Below are positions 1 through 8,384 of a stretch of DNA of 15,626 bases, piece by piece; the first letter of the stretch is position 1, and every line of letters begins with the position of its first letter. The notes under the pieces were generated by a model that saw only the letters and a program-made list of their open reading frames with translations, was not told where the DNA came from and ran no database searches. A program made the position numbers and the translations under genes. This DNA comes from Comamonadaceae bacterium (GTDB taxonomy: Bacteria; Pseudomonadota; Gammaproteobacteria; Burkholderiales; Burkholderiaceae), in the NCBI GenBank assembly GCA_947484245.1, contig CANKOT010000053.1, forward strand, positions 1 through 15,626, given 5' to 3'.

Positions 1-128
<128 letters not shown>

Positions 129-147
129 ACCAGGCCTTGGTTAACAC

Positions 148-182
148 AAAGCCCGATCATGGCAACATGATCGGGCTTTTTT
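148..182 (+). terminator. Rho-independent terminator after hppA
   Basis: A perfect stem is formed by AAAGCCCGATCAT (148-160) and ATGATCGGGCTTT (167-179) around the loop GGCAAC, and a run of T follows to 182. It lies 20 bases after the hppA stop and separates hppA from moaA. Confidence 0.93.
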
Positions 183-235
183 ACGCGCAAAATACAGGCA
201 TGCATATCAACTTGATTCACAACCATTCGGTGGCC

Positions 236-239
236 GGAG
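236..239 (+). promoter_or_regulatory. Ribosome binding site deciding the moaA GTG start
   Basis: GGAG lies 6 bases before the GTG at 246, good Shine-Dalgarno spacing, and supports GTG over internal ATG codons. No convincing promoter hexamers were found in the 63 bases between the hppA terminator and this start. Confidence 0.7.
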
Positions 240-245
240 CTCCTT

Positions 246-1403
246 GTGTCTGAACGCGTCATTCCCATCATCAGCCAGCCCCTTGGGAATTTACCGATCC
301 CAGATCCTTTGCTGGGCGCAGCATGGCAAGCGGGACAAGCACTTCTCGATCAAAAAAAGCGCCCACTGCGTGATTTGCGCATCAGCGTCACAGATCGATG
401 CAATTTTCGGTGCAGTTATTGCATGCCCAAGGAAATTTTCAACAATGACTATGTGTATTTGCCACACAGCGCATTGCTCAGCTTTGAGGAAATCACGCGC
501 ACTGCGCAGAGCTTCATCGAACTAGGCGTTGAAAAGCTACGACTCACGGGCGGCGAACCTCTGCTGCGAAAAAATTTGGAGATATTGATTGCGCAGTTAG
601 CCGCCTTGAAAACAGCAGAGGGCAAGCCCCTAGATATCACGCTGACCACCAATGGATCTTTGCTGGCACGCAAGGCTGAAGCACTTAAAAATGCGGGCTT
701 GAAACGCGTCACGGTGAGCTTGGATGGCCTCGACGATGCCGTCTTCAAACGCATGAACGACGTTGACTTTCCAGTCAGTGATGTTCTTGAAGGGATTGAA
801 GCCGCCAAAGCAGCAGGGCTCGGGCCCATCAAGGTCAACATGGTGGTTAAACGAGGCACCAACGAACAAGAAATATTGCCGATGGCACGGTATTTCAAAG
901 GCAAAGGCATTGCGCTTCGCTTCATTGAGTACATGGATGTAGGCGCAACCAATGGCTGGCGCATGAATGAGGTCATGCCCAGCGCCGAAGTTTTGAAAAT
1001 GCTACAAAGTGAGATGTCATTGACACCACTTGAAGCCAGCCAGCCAGGCGAGACGGCCGAGCGCTGGGGCTATGTCAATGAGCATGGCAAGCACGAAGAA
1101 GCTTTGGGCGAAATTGGTTTCATCAGCAGTGTCACCAAGGCCTTTTGCAGCGATTGCAATCGCGCACGCTTAACCACGGAAGGCCAGCTTTATCTGTGTT
1201 TATTTGCCACGCAAGGCTATGACCTCAAACCCCTGGTGCGAAGTACCACCGACCCCCAAGCTTTGACACAAGCCATTGCAGCCATTTGGTCTCAAAGAGA
1301 TGACAGGTACTCTGAGCTTCGAGTCTCTGAGCCTGTTTCAGGCATCGACCCATCCCCAAGCGGCACCAAGCGCAAGGTGGAGATGAGCTATATCGGCGGC
1401 TAA
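246..1403 (+). CDS. moaA: GTP 3',8-cyclase MoaA (molybdenum cofactor step 1)
   Basis: This radical-SAM enzyme opens molybdenum-cofactor synthesis: it converts GTP to (8S)-3',8-cyclo-7,8-dihydroGTP, which MoaC then turns into cPMP. The 385-residue protein shows the N-terminal radical-SAM cluster motif C52-x3-C56-x2-C59 ([11 protein letters not shown]), a GGEP SAM-contact motif near residue 101, the TTNG strand near 133, and the second, GTP-binding 4Fe-4S site C301-x2-C304-x13-C318 ([11 protein letters not shown]). The C-terminus ends in Gly-Gly, as is typical and functionally important in MoaA. An N-terminal extension of about 40 residues before the SAM domain is somewhat long but common in proteobacterial forms. 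It starts with GTG behind a GGAG site and is first in the moaA-mobA-moeA operon. moaC, moaD and moaE are not in the window. Confidence 0.97.
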   Translation: MSERVIPIISQPLGNLPIPDPLLGAAWQAGQALLDQKKRPLRDLRISVTDRCNFRCSYCMPKEIFNNDYVYLPHSALLSFEEITRTAQSFIELGVEKLRLTGGEPLLRKNLEILIAQLAALKTAEGKPLDITLTTNGSLLARKAEALKNAGLKRVTVSLDGLDDAVFKRMNDVDFPVSDVLEGIEAAKAAGLGPIKVNMVVKRGTNEQEILPMARYFKGKGIALRFIEYMDVGATNGWRMNEVMPSAEVLKMLQSEMSLTPLEASQPGETAERWGYVNEHGKHEEALGEIGFISSVTKAFCSDCNRARLTTEGQLYLCLFATQGYDLKPLVRSTTDPQALTQAIAAIWSQRDDRYSELRVSEPVSGIDPSPSGTKRKVEMSYIGG

Positions 1404-1429
1404 GCCTCACTTTAGAAACAAACTTCTCC

Positions 1430-2053
1430 ATGAACGAACTGAGTATCACAGGCTTGATTTTGGCCGGCGGGCGCGGCGCTCGCATGGGCGGCGTCGACAA
1501 AGGTTTACAAAACTTCAACGGGACACCGCTCACCCTTCACACCCTCATGCGATTGCAAATGCAAGACGCCGTGAGTTTGTCCAACATCATGGTTGTAGCC
1601 AACCGCAATTTGTCTGCCTACGAATCATTTGGCGTGCAAGTCTGGCCTGACAGCACCGATGGTTTTGCGGGGCCTCTAGCTGGCTTTTTAACGGGGCTTG
1701 AGCGCTGTGAAACAGACTTGCTGCTAACCGTTCCATGCGACAGCCCGTTATTTCCTCTGGACTTAACCGAGCGTTTGCTTGACAACCTGCTGGCGGAAGA
1801 TGCAGACATCACGGTAGCCTCTGCCAAAGAAGAAGACGGCAGTTTTCGGCCACAACCTGTCTTTTCCTTGATGCGTGTGAGCTTGTTGGAAAGTCTGGTG
1901 AAGTTCATGCAATCTGGAGGCCGAAAGATCGATGCGTGGACAGCACAGCATAAAACAGTGAGCGTGCCCTTTGATACAGCCGATGTTGATCCGCGAGCCT
2001 TTTTCAATGCCAACACCTTAGAAGAATTGCATCGCCTAGAACAATCCACATGA
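1430..2053 (+). CDS. mobA: Molybdenum cofactor guanylyltransferase MobA
   Basis: MobA transfers GMP from GTP to Mo-molybdopterin to make the guanine-dinucleotide form of the cofactor used by DMSO-reductase-family enzymes such as nitrate reductase or formate dehydrogenase. The 207-residue protein has the nucleotidyltransferase signature LAGGRGARMGGVDKGL at residues 11-26, the GPLAG loop at 81-85 that contacts guanine, and the metal-binding VPCDSP strand at 101-106. The length is normal for the family. It starts 26 bases after the moaA stop with no strong Shine-Dalgarno sequence, and its last four bases (ATGA) overlap the moeA start, so translation of the two is probably coupled. Presence of mobA implies that the host makes at least one bis-MGD enzyme (inference). 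Confidence 0.95.
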   Translation: MNELSITGLILAGGRGARMGGVDKGLQNFNGTPLTLHTLMRLQMQDAVSLSNIMVVANRNLSAYESFGVQVWPDSTDGFAGPLAGFLTGLERCETDLLLTVPCDSPLFPLDLTERLLDNLLAEDADITVASAKEEDGSFRPQPVFSLMRVSLLESLVKFMQSGGRKIDAWTAQHKTVSVPFDTADVDPRAFFNANTLEELHRLEQST

Positions 2054-3327
2054 CACACTCACCGTCACTGGCTGACATTGCGGCCAAATTAGAAGCTTAT
2101 GACCCTCAAGCACTTCCTGCCAACGAAGTTTTGAATTTCCTAGACCACTTGGTTGCGCCCGTTCAAGAGCAAGAAATTGTCGACATCTTTTCAGCACTGG
2201 GCAGAGTGACGGCGCAAGATGTGATCAGCCCCATCAATGTCCCTGCGCATGACAACTCTGCCATGGACGGCTATGCCTTTGATGGCATGGGTCTTCACAA
2301 GGCGCAAGCCTTGTCGCTCAAAGTGATGGGCACGGCATTGGCCGGTAAAGCTTGGCAAGCTTGCATCCAAGAAGGCGAATGCGTGAAGATCATGACAGGC
2401 GCCATCATGCCCCAAGGCTTGAACACCGTCGTGCCACAAGAACTTTGCAAGCAAACCAGTGCGGATGCCATTGAAATTCCAGCAGGCCTGCTTCAGATGG
2501 GCGACAACCGACGCTTGTGCGGCGAAGACATCATGCAGGGCAAAGCAGCCCTGAGCCAAGGCGCCTTGATCACACCTGCCGCTGCCGGACTATTGGCAAG
2601 CTTGGGTGTTCCCCATGTCTCGGTGGTCAGGCGCTTGCGTGTGGCCTATTTCTCTACTGGCGATGAAATCTTAAGCCTGGGTGAGCCCCCCCGAGAAGGA
2701 GCTGTTTACGACAGCAACCGGTACACCGTGCATGGCATGTTGCAAACGCTGGGCTGCGAGATGATAGACATGGGCGTGGTCAAAGACGACCCCCTCATGC
2801 TTGAGCAAGCATTCCAGCAAGCGGCCGAACAAGCCGACGCCATCATCACCAGCGGCGGGGTGAGTGTGGGTGAGGCCGACTTCACCAAGGCCATGATGAA
2901 AAAATTGGGCGACGTGGTGTTTTGGAAAATTGCCATGCGCCCGGGTCGTCCCATGGCGGTAGGTCGAATTTCAAAAGGCAATCGATCTGCCGTTTTGTTT
3001 GGCCTGCCAGGCAACCCTGTCGCCGTGATGGTGACTTTTTTAGCTTTCGTCAAACCAGCGCTGCTGAAAATGATGGGCAGCACAGCCGCCTCGGCGCCAC
3101 TGGCCAGGGCTAAAACGCAAGAAATATTGCGCAAAAAACCTGGCCGAACAGAGTACCAACGGGGCGTCGTGTCGCGCAATTCAAATGGCGAACTCCAAGT
3201 CATCACCACTGGCAATCAAGGTTCTGGTGTCTTGAGTTCCATGGTGCAAGCCAATGCTCTGATTGTTTTGTCCCACCAACAAGGCACAGCGCAAGTGGGA
3301 GACTGGGTTGATGTGCTGATGCTTTAA
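2050..3327 (+). CDS. moeA: Molybdopterin molybdenumtransferase MoeA
   Basis: MoeA inserts molybdate into adenylylated molybdopterin, the last step before nucleotide attachment by MobA. The 425-residue protein shows the expected four-domain family motifs in order: PAHDNSAMDGYAF (65-77), the MoCF-domain TGDEI strand (203-207) with DSNR (221-224), SGGVSVGEADF (268-278), GRPMAVG (299-305) and GLPGNPVA (318-325), followed by the C-terminal beta domain. Length is slightly above the about 410 residues usual for MoeA. Its ATG overlaps the mobA TGA, making it the last gene of the operon, and a hairpin terminator follows 9 bases after the stop. A C7 run at 2686-2692 is kept in frame and encodes the ordinary GEPPREG loop. 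Confidence 0.96.
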   Translation: MTHSPSLADIAAKLEAYDPQALPANEVLNFLDHLVAPVQEQEIVDIFSALGRVTAQDVISPINVPAHDNSAMDGYAFDGMGLHKAQALSLKVMGTALAGKAWQACIQEGECVKIMTGAIMPQGLNTVVPQELCKQTSADAIEIPAGLLQMGDNRRLCGEDIMQGKAALSQGALITPAAAGLLASLGVPHVSVVRRLRVAYFSTGDEILSLGEPPREGAVYDSNRYTVHGMLQTLGCEMIDMGVVKDDPLMLEQAFQQAAEQADAIITSGGVSVGEADFTKAMMKKLGDVVFWKIAMRPGRPMAVGRISKGNRSAVLFGLPGNPVAVMVTFLAFVKPALLKMMGSTAASAPLARAKTQEILRKKPGRTEYQRGVVSRNSNGELQVITTGNQGSGVLSSMVQANALIVLSHQQGTAQVGDWVDVLML

Positions 3328-3336
3328 AAGCAAACC

Positions 3337-3367
3337 AAAAAAATAGCACCTGAGGTGCTATTTTTTT
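3337..3367. terminator. Bidirectional terminator between moeA and the RND operon
   Basis: A7-TAGCACC (3337-3350) pairs perfectly with GGTGCTA-T7 (3354-3367) around a three-base loop. The hairpin is flanked by A7 on the left and T7 on the right, so it can end transcription of moeA rightwards and of the efflux operon leftwards. Confidence 0.9.
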
Positions 3368-3382
3368 GAAGGGCCAGGCAGA

Positions 3383-6300
3383 TCAATGTGCATGGGCTGA
3401 TTTTTCAGGATCGTCCGCCACATCTGATTTATTGGGGCCGGGTACCTTTTTGCGAGCAAACAGTGAGTACATGGTGGGCACCACAAAGACTGTCAACAGA
3501 GTTCCAAAACTCATCCCACCCACAATGACCCAACCAATTTGAATGCGACTTTCTGCACCTGCCCCCGTGGCCAAAGCCAATGGAAGAGCACCCAGAACCA
3601 TGGCGCCCGTGGTCATCAAAATAGGACGCAAACGCTGACTCGAGGCCTTCACAATGGCGTCGTAAGTATCCAAGCCTTGCTCACGCAATTGGTTGGTGAA
3701 TTCCACAATCAGAATACCGTGCTTGGTAATCAAACCGACCAAGGTAATCAAGCCAATTTGAGAGTAGACGTTGAGTGTCCCGCCCGTCAACTTCAAGGTG
3801 ATGAGGGCACCAAACATGGACAAAGGCACCGACAACATGATCACAAATGGGTCAATGAAACTTTCAAATTGAGCCGCCAATACCAAAAAGATAAAGAACA
3901 AAGCCAACACAAACACAATGACCAATGCGCCCTGAGAATTTCTAAATTCACGCGAAGTGCCATTGAGTTCTGTGGTGTAGCCGGTCTTGAGAATTCCTGC
4001 AGCAGTTTTGTCTAAAAAATTCAAGGCTTCGCCCAAGGCATAGTCAGGCGCCAAATTGGCAGTGATCGTCACTGAGCGACGTTGTCCAAAGTGGTTCAAC
4101 TCACGGGGGGAAACGCTCTCGCGTACTTTGACCAAAGCACTGAGAGGAATGACGGTGTCATTGCGGCCTCGAACGTAAATATGGTCAATGTCCTCGGGGG
4201 TGTTGCGTCCTGTTGCCTGCGTTTGAACAATGACATCGTATTGCTCTGCATCGCGCTTGTAGCGCGTTACATTGCGTCCACCCAGCATGGTTTCAATGGC
4301 CCTGGCCAAGACATCCACACTGACACCCAACTCGCTCGCTTTGATTCGATCCACATCAATCCGCAACTCAGGTTTGTTCAGGCGCAAATCCACGTCAGGT
4401 GCAATGAATCCAGGATTTTTAGCAATCTCATCCAGCATTTGACGCGTGACAGCATTCAAATTTTGATAGCTGTCAGAAGTTTGAATCACAAAATTGACTG
4501 GGCGCTCCCTAAATCCTTGCCCCAGCGATGGCGGTGTGATGGGAAAGGCATTGACGCCAGCGATGCCATTGAATTTACCCTGCAGCTCACGCGCAATTTC
4601 CAAGGTGGTGCGTTTGCGATCGTCCCAATCGACAGCTCGGTAAATGACGCTGCCTTGGGCAACTGTAGGGTTGCCTAAATTGGCAAAAATTCGGTCGAAC
4701 TCTGGATAAGCACTGCCAATTTTCTCGAGCATTTTGGCGTACTTATCGGTGTAGTCTAGGGTTGAGCCATCAGGTGCCGTGACAGTGGCCAAAACAGTGC
4801 CACGATCCTCTAAGGGTGAGAGTTCTTGCTTCATGGTGGGATACACCAAAGCAATACCAACACCACAAGACACCATGATCAGCACCACCACCCAACGGGC
4901 TTTTTGAAGCACAAATCGCAACAGATTTTCGTACCCGTTGGACAAGCCTGTTAACAAGGCTTCCATGAAACGATCGAAACGATTCGGATTGGGATTGTGT
5001 TTGAGCAGCAGCGAACTCATCATTGGCGACAAGGTCAGGGCCACAAAGCCCGATACCAACACTGCGCCTGCAAGGGCCAACGCAAATTCGCTAAATAACT
5101 TGCCAGTTCTTCCCGGCGTGAAGGCCAAAGGGGCAAAAACCGCAACCAAGGTCAAGGACATGGCCACAATGGCAAAACCAATTTCTTTGGCACCCTTGAT
5201 AGATGCCGTAAACGGATCCATGCCTTCCTCGATGTGGCGATAGATGTTTTCCAACATCACAATGGCATCGTCCACGACCAAGCCAATGGCCAATACCAAA
5301 GCCAACAAGGTCAGTGTGTTGATCGTGAAACCCGCCAAAGCCATCATGGCGAATGTGCCAATCAAGCTCACCGGAATGGTGATGATTGGAATGATGGAGG
5401 CGCGGAAAGTCCGCAAGAAAACAAAGATTACCAAGGCCACCAAAATCACTGCTTCGGCAATGGTTTTAAACACACTCTTGATGGACTTATCGATAAAAAC
5501 AGAATTGTCGTTGGCCACATTGATGGTCAAATCGGCTGGCAAATCTTTTTGCAGTTGGGGGATCATCTCCCGAACACCTTTGGACAATTCCAAGGGGTTG
5601 GCAGTGGCTTGGCGAATGACACCCGCAGAAATGGAAGGCATGCCATTGAGTCGCACACGACTTCGGTCATCGGCTGTGCCCTCTTCAACTTTGGCAACAT
5701 CGCGAATTTTGATGGGGAACCCGTTCACATTGCGAATGGTGATGTCACCAAACTGTCCAGGCCTGATCAAATCAGTTTGCGAGGTCACGCTGAACTCACG
5801 CAGCTGCGACTCAATGCGGCCGGCCGGCAACTCTAGATTGCTGCGACGAATAGCGTCTTCCACATCTTGCGATGTGAGCCTGTAGGCTGCCATGCGCTCG
5901 GCATCGAGCCATACACGCATGGCATATTTGCGTTCGCCAAAAATTCGAACATCTGCCACACCTGTGACTGTTTGAAGACGTGGTTTCACAACCCGATTGA
6001 TCAAGTCATTGATTTGAACTGGCGACATCGTTTCGCTTGCAAAGGCCAACCAAATGACTGGAAAGGCATCGGCCTCTACCTTGGCAATGACGGGTTCTTC
6101 AATCGCCTGAGGCAAGCGTCCCCGAATTCGAGATGTTCTGTCGCGCACTTCGGCCGCCGCAGTGTCCGCATCTTTCTCCAAACGAAAGCGCACTGTGATT
6201 TGGGACTGATCGGCACGGCTGATCGATGTGATGACATCGACGGCATCAATTCCCGCAATGGAGTCTTCCAGTGGCTTGGTCACTTGAGACTCAATCACCT

Positions 6301-6469
6301 CGGCAGAAGCACCGGGGTATTTGACACTGACGGTCACAGTGGGTTCATCAATTTTCGGGTATTCGCGTAGAGACAGACGGTTGAAACTGACCGAGCCGAT
6401 CAAAAGAATCAGCAAGGACAGAACGGTGGCAAAGACCGGCCGACGTATGGATGTTTCAGCGAGCAGCAT
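3383..6469 (-). CDS. RND-family (HAE1) multidrug efflux transporter, inner-membrane subunit
   Basis: This 1028-residue protein is a proton-driven resistance-nodulation-division pump of the AcrB/MexB/MdtB type, expected to work as a trimer in the inner membrane and to pass substrates to a periplasmic adaptor and an outer-membrane channel. It has the first transmembrane helix at about 10-30, large periplasmic loops at about 40-330 and 550-850, and two six-helix bundles. The proton-relay residues are present: the Asp pair D400-D401 (GLVVDDAIVMLENI) corresponding to AcrB D407/D408, and K916 (GLITKHGILIVEF) corresponding to AcrB K940. It therefore looks functional. Metal-pump (HME) signatures were not recognised. 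Substrate range cannot be read from the sequence. The start overlaps the end of the adaptor gene by 14 bases (6456-6469), indicating translational coupling. A hairpin terminator follows the stop. Confidence 0.95.
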   Translation of the reverse strand: MLLAETSIRRPVFATVLSLLILLIGSVSFNRLSLREYPKIDEPTVTVSVKYPGASAEVIESQVTKPLEDSIAGIDAVDVITSISRADQSQITVRFRLEKDADTAAAEVRDRTSRIRGRLPQAIEEPVIAKVEADAFPVIWLAFASETMSPVQINDLINRVVKPRLQTVTGVADVRIFGERKYAMRVWLDAERMAAYRLTSQDVEDAIRRSNLELPAGRIESQLREFSVTSQTDLIRPGQFGDITIRNVNGFPIKIRDVAKVEEGTADDRSRVRLNGMPSISAGVIRQATANPLELSKGVREMIPQLQKDLPADLTINVANDNSVFIDKSIKSVFKTIAEAVILVALVIFVFLRTFRASIIPIITIPVSLIGTFAMMALAGFTINTLTLLALVLAIGLVVDDAIVMLENIYRHIEEGMDPFTASIKGAKEIGFAIVAMSLTLVAVFAPLAFTPGRTGKLFSEFALALAGAVLVSGFVALTLSPMMSSLLLKHNPNPNRFDRFMEALLTGLSNGYENLLRFVLQKARWVVVLIMVSCGVGIALVYPTMKQELSPLEDRGTVLATVTAPDGSTLDYTDKYAKMLEKIGSAYPEFDRIFANLGNPTVAQGSVIYRAVDWDDRKRTTLEIARELQGKFNGIAGVNAFPITPPSLGQGFRERPVNFVIQTSDSYQNLNAVTRQMLDEIAKNPGFIAPDVDLRLNKPELRIDVDRIKASELGVSVDVLARAIETMLGGRNVTRYKRDAEQYDVIVQTQATGRNTPEDIDHIYVRGRNDTVIPLSALVKVRESVSPRELNHFGQRRSVTITANLAPDYALGEALNFLDKTAAGILKTGYTTELNGTSREFRNSQGALVIVFVLALFFIFLVLAAQFESFIDPFVIMLSVPLSMFGALITLKLTGGTLNVYSQIGLITLVGLITKHGILIVEFTNQLREQGLDTYDAIVKASSQRLRPILMTTGAMVLGALPLALATGAGAESRIQIGWVIVGGMSFGTLLTVFVVPTMYSLFARKKVPGPNKSDVADDPEKSAHAH

Positions 6470-7784
6470 TCAAACCTCGCGTGCATGGATTCTCACCTGC
6501 GGGTGCTGGCGCCTGACCGCCCTTGGCTTGTGAAGGCTTAGGGGCGTTGTTGGCTGCACCTTCGGGTCTGCCACTTTGAGCGCTACCTGGAGCGCCGCCA
6601 GCAGGACCCGCCTGAGCTTTGGGTGTGTCAATGACACGGACGATGGTGCCATCTTTTTGCAAGCGCTGCTGCCCGGCGACAACAACAGAATCACCCATTG
6701 ACAAACCTTCCAGAATTTCAACCCTGCCAAGCTGGCGAATACCGATTTTGACGGTCACTCTTTCAGATATGAGTTCATCTTTGTTGGCGCCAGGAACGAC
6801 GCGAAGAACCGTAGAGCGTCCACCTTGCGGCACGATGGCTTCCTCAGGAATCACCATCGCATCTGCGCGCTCGCCAAATACAGCGTTCACTCGGGCGAAC
6901 ATGCCAGGGCGCAGTTGCATTTGACGGTTGTCAATACAACCACGCACACCCACCGAGCGGCCATTGGCATCAATCAAAGGGTCAATGGCTTGGATGATGG
7001 CTGTGAATTTGCGCCCTGGTACGGCATCCATGCTGACCTGAGCTTTTTGGCCTGTTTTGATTTTGTTTTGAAAACGCTCGGGCAAACGAAAATCCAACAA
7101 TACAGCTTCAATGTCTTCGACGTTGACCATGTCGGTGCCGTCTTTCAAATAATCGCCCACGTTAATTTGACGCAAACCTGCTGTGCCATCAAAGGGGGCC
7201 AACACTTTCAGACGTTGCAAAGTGGCTTGGGCCAGGGCCAATTTGGCCTGTCCGACTTGAAGTGCAGCATCGGACTCGTCGAGTGAACGCTTGCTGATGA
7301 AATTTTGTGCGACCAGTTCTTGGTTGCGAGTATGGTTGGCTTGAGCAATGGACAACTCAGCTTTGGCCTGAGCCATTTGTGCGGCTGGCAATTGATCGTC
7401 AAACTGCACCAACACCTGCCCTTTTTTCACCTTTTGACCATCCTTGAACAAGACCTGGCTGACGCGCCCGCCCACTTCAGGACGCAACATCACACCTTGA
7501 AATGAACGCAAGCTGCCAACAGATTGGGTTTCGTCAACCAACAAAGCTGCTTCAACTTTGGCAACCTCTACGGCAGGCGGCCTTTGAGGGCCACCTGGCC
7601 CTGGCGCTGCGCCACCAGAACCGCCAGCTTGGGCACCTTGTGCAGGACTATTGGGTGAATTTCCAGCTTTTGCAGAAACATCCGCTTTTGGCGCTGAGGG
7701 TTTATTTTGAAGCCACCATGCAACGCCTGAAGCTGCGGCCACACCAAGGATTGCAATTGCAAGGTAAGGTTTTATAAATGACAT
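6456..7784 (-). CDS. RND efflux periplasmic adaptor subunit (membrane fusion protein)
   Basis: This is the adaptor of the tripartite pump, bridging the RND transporter and an outer-membrane channel. The preferred start is the ATG at 7784 (442 residues), with GGAA six bases upstream; a TTG immediately before it (7787) would add one residue. Residues about 4-24 form an uncleaved-looking hydrophobic anchor (IKPYLAIAILGVAAASGVAWW) with no lipobox Cys. A Gly/Pro/Ala-rich linker follows (about 35-70). Then come the barrel-sandwich half-motif GGRVSQVLFKDGQKVKKGQVL, a helical hairpin (QAKAELSIAQANHTRNQEL to ALAQATLQRLKVLAPFDG), and the beta-barrel and membrane-proximal domains (GQKAQVSMDAVPGRKF, IPEEAIVPQGG). 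The last about 50 residues are a low-complexity Pro/Ala/Gly tail, unusual in length. It is the first gene of the operon. Confidence 0.94.
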   Translation of the reverse strand: MSFIKPYLAIAILGVAAASGVAWWLQNKPSAPKADVSAKAGNSPNSPAQGAQAGGSGGAAPGPGGPQRPPAVEVAKVEAALLVDETQSVGSLRSFQGVMLRPEVGGRVSQVLFKDGQKVKKGQVLVQFDDQLPAAQMAQAKAELSIAQANHTRNQELVAQNFISKRSLDESDAALQVGQAKLALAQATLQRLKVLAPFDGTAGLRQINVGDYLKDGTDMVNVEDIEAVLLDFRLPERFQNKIKTGQKAQVSMDAVPGRKFTAIIQAIDPLIDANGRSVGVRGCIDNRQMQLRPGMFARVNAVFGERADAMVIPEEAIVPQGGRSTVLRVVPGANKDELISERVTVKIGIRQLGRVEILEGLSMGDSVVVAGQQRLQKDGTIVRVIDTPKAQAGPAGGAPGSAQSGRPEGAANNAPKPSQAKGGQAPAPAGENPCTRGLNAAR

Positions 7785-7804
7785 CAATAATTCCGAAAAG
7801 TACC

Positions 7805-7831
7805 CAAAACAGTTTTGAAATGTAACAGTTT
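7805..7831. promoter_or_regulatory. Inverted repeat and half-copy upstream of the efflux operon; possible operator
   Basis: CAAAACAGTTTTG (7805-7817) is a perfect 13-base inverted repeat around a central A. A second partial copy, AACAGTTT (7824-7831), lies with its centre 16 bases away, about one and a half helical turns. Both are within 50 bases of the adaptor start in the 147-base gap between rnhA and the pump. No regulator gene is adjacent, and I did not find convincing promoter hexamers around it, so an operator role is inference. Apart from this repeat I see nothing clear in 7785-7931. Confidence 0.35.
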
Positions 7832-7931
7832 GTTGCGGTACGCCTGTATTGGCAAAAACATCAGGACCTATGACAAAAACTCTTACCTAACAGTGACTTC
7901 ATAAAAAACATTCGCAGTTTGATGCATTTTT

Positions 7932-8384
7932 TCATTGGTCTCTGCCAAGGGCTTGATCAACCCCTCTGTTAGCCAGTGCATCGGCTCGCTCATTGCCAGG
8001 GTCGCCCGAATGCCCTTTGACCCATCGCCATTCAATTTGATGGCCCGAATTTGAAACCAAATGGTCTAATTTTTGCCATAAGTCGGCGTTTTTAACGGCT
8101 TGCTTCGAGGCAGTGCGCCAACCCTTGGCTTTCCAGCCATGGATCCACTCAGTGATGCCCTTTCGAACATACTCACTGTCCAAAAATAGGGTGACTTTGC
8201 AGGGGCGCTTCAAAGCGACTAAGGCCTCGATCACCGCTGTCAGCTCCATTCGGTTGTTGGTGGTGTCTAACTCGCCCCCAAATATTTCTCTGACATGCTC
8301 AGCAGAGCGCATCAATGCCCCCCAACCTCCCGGCCCCGGATTGCCTTTGCAGGCGCCGTCAGTATGAATTTCAACGTGATTCAC
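7932..8384 (-). CDS. rnhA: Ribonuclease HI
   Basis: RNase HI cuts the RNA strand of RNA-DNA hybrids, removing R-loops and Okazaki primers. The open frame runs much further upstream, but homology to RNase HI begins at the GTG at 8384, giving 150 residues ([22 protein letters not shown]...), close to the 155 of E. coli. The four catalytic acidic residues are visible: D9 (HTDGAC), E47 (NNRMEL), D69 (FLDSEY) and D135 (NERADALA), along with the GH.G loop histidine (VKGHSG) and the basic-protrusion segment [10 protein letters not shown]. The start overlaps the end of the upstream methyltransferase gene by 14 bases, so the two are probably co-translated. The Shine-Dalgarno sequence is weak (GAAAG). 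The common neighbour dnaQ does not follow. Confidence 0.95.
   Translation of the reverse strand: MNHVEIHTDGACKGNPGPGGWGALMRSAEHVREIFGGELDTTNNRMELTAVIEALVALKRPCKVTLFLDSEYVRKGITEWIHGWKAKGWRTASKQAVKNADLWQKLDHLVSNSGHQIEWRWVKGHSGDPGNERADALANRGVDQALGRDQ

Noticed and set aside
183..245. Possible molybdenum-cofactor riboswitch upstream of moaA.
   Set aside because: Only 63 bases separate the hppA terminator from the moaA start, too short for the known Moco motif, and no such fold is apparent.
2686..2692. C7 homopolymer in moeA as a phase-variation tract.
   Set aside because: The gene is housekeeping, the run is short and encodes the usual GEPPREG loop; no sign of frameshift.
5234..5885. Long open frames on the plus strand opposite the RND transporter (for example 5244-5885 and 5234-5836).
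   Set aside because: They lie entirely antisense to a clearly conserved gene, have low-complexity or His/Gln/Asn-rich translations, and no recognisable domain; they are shadows.
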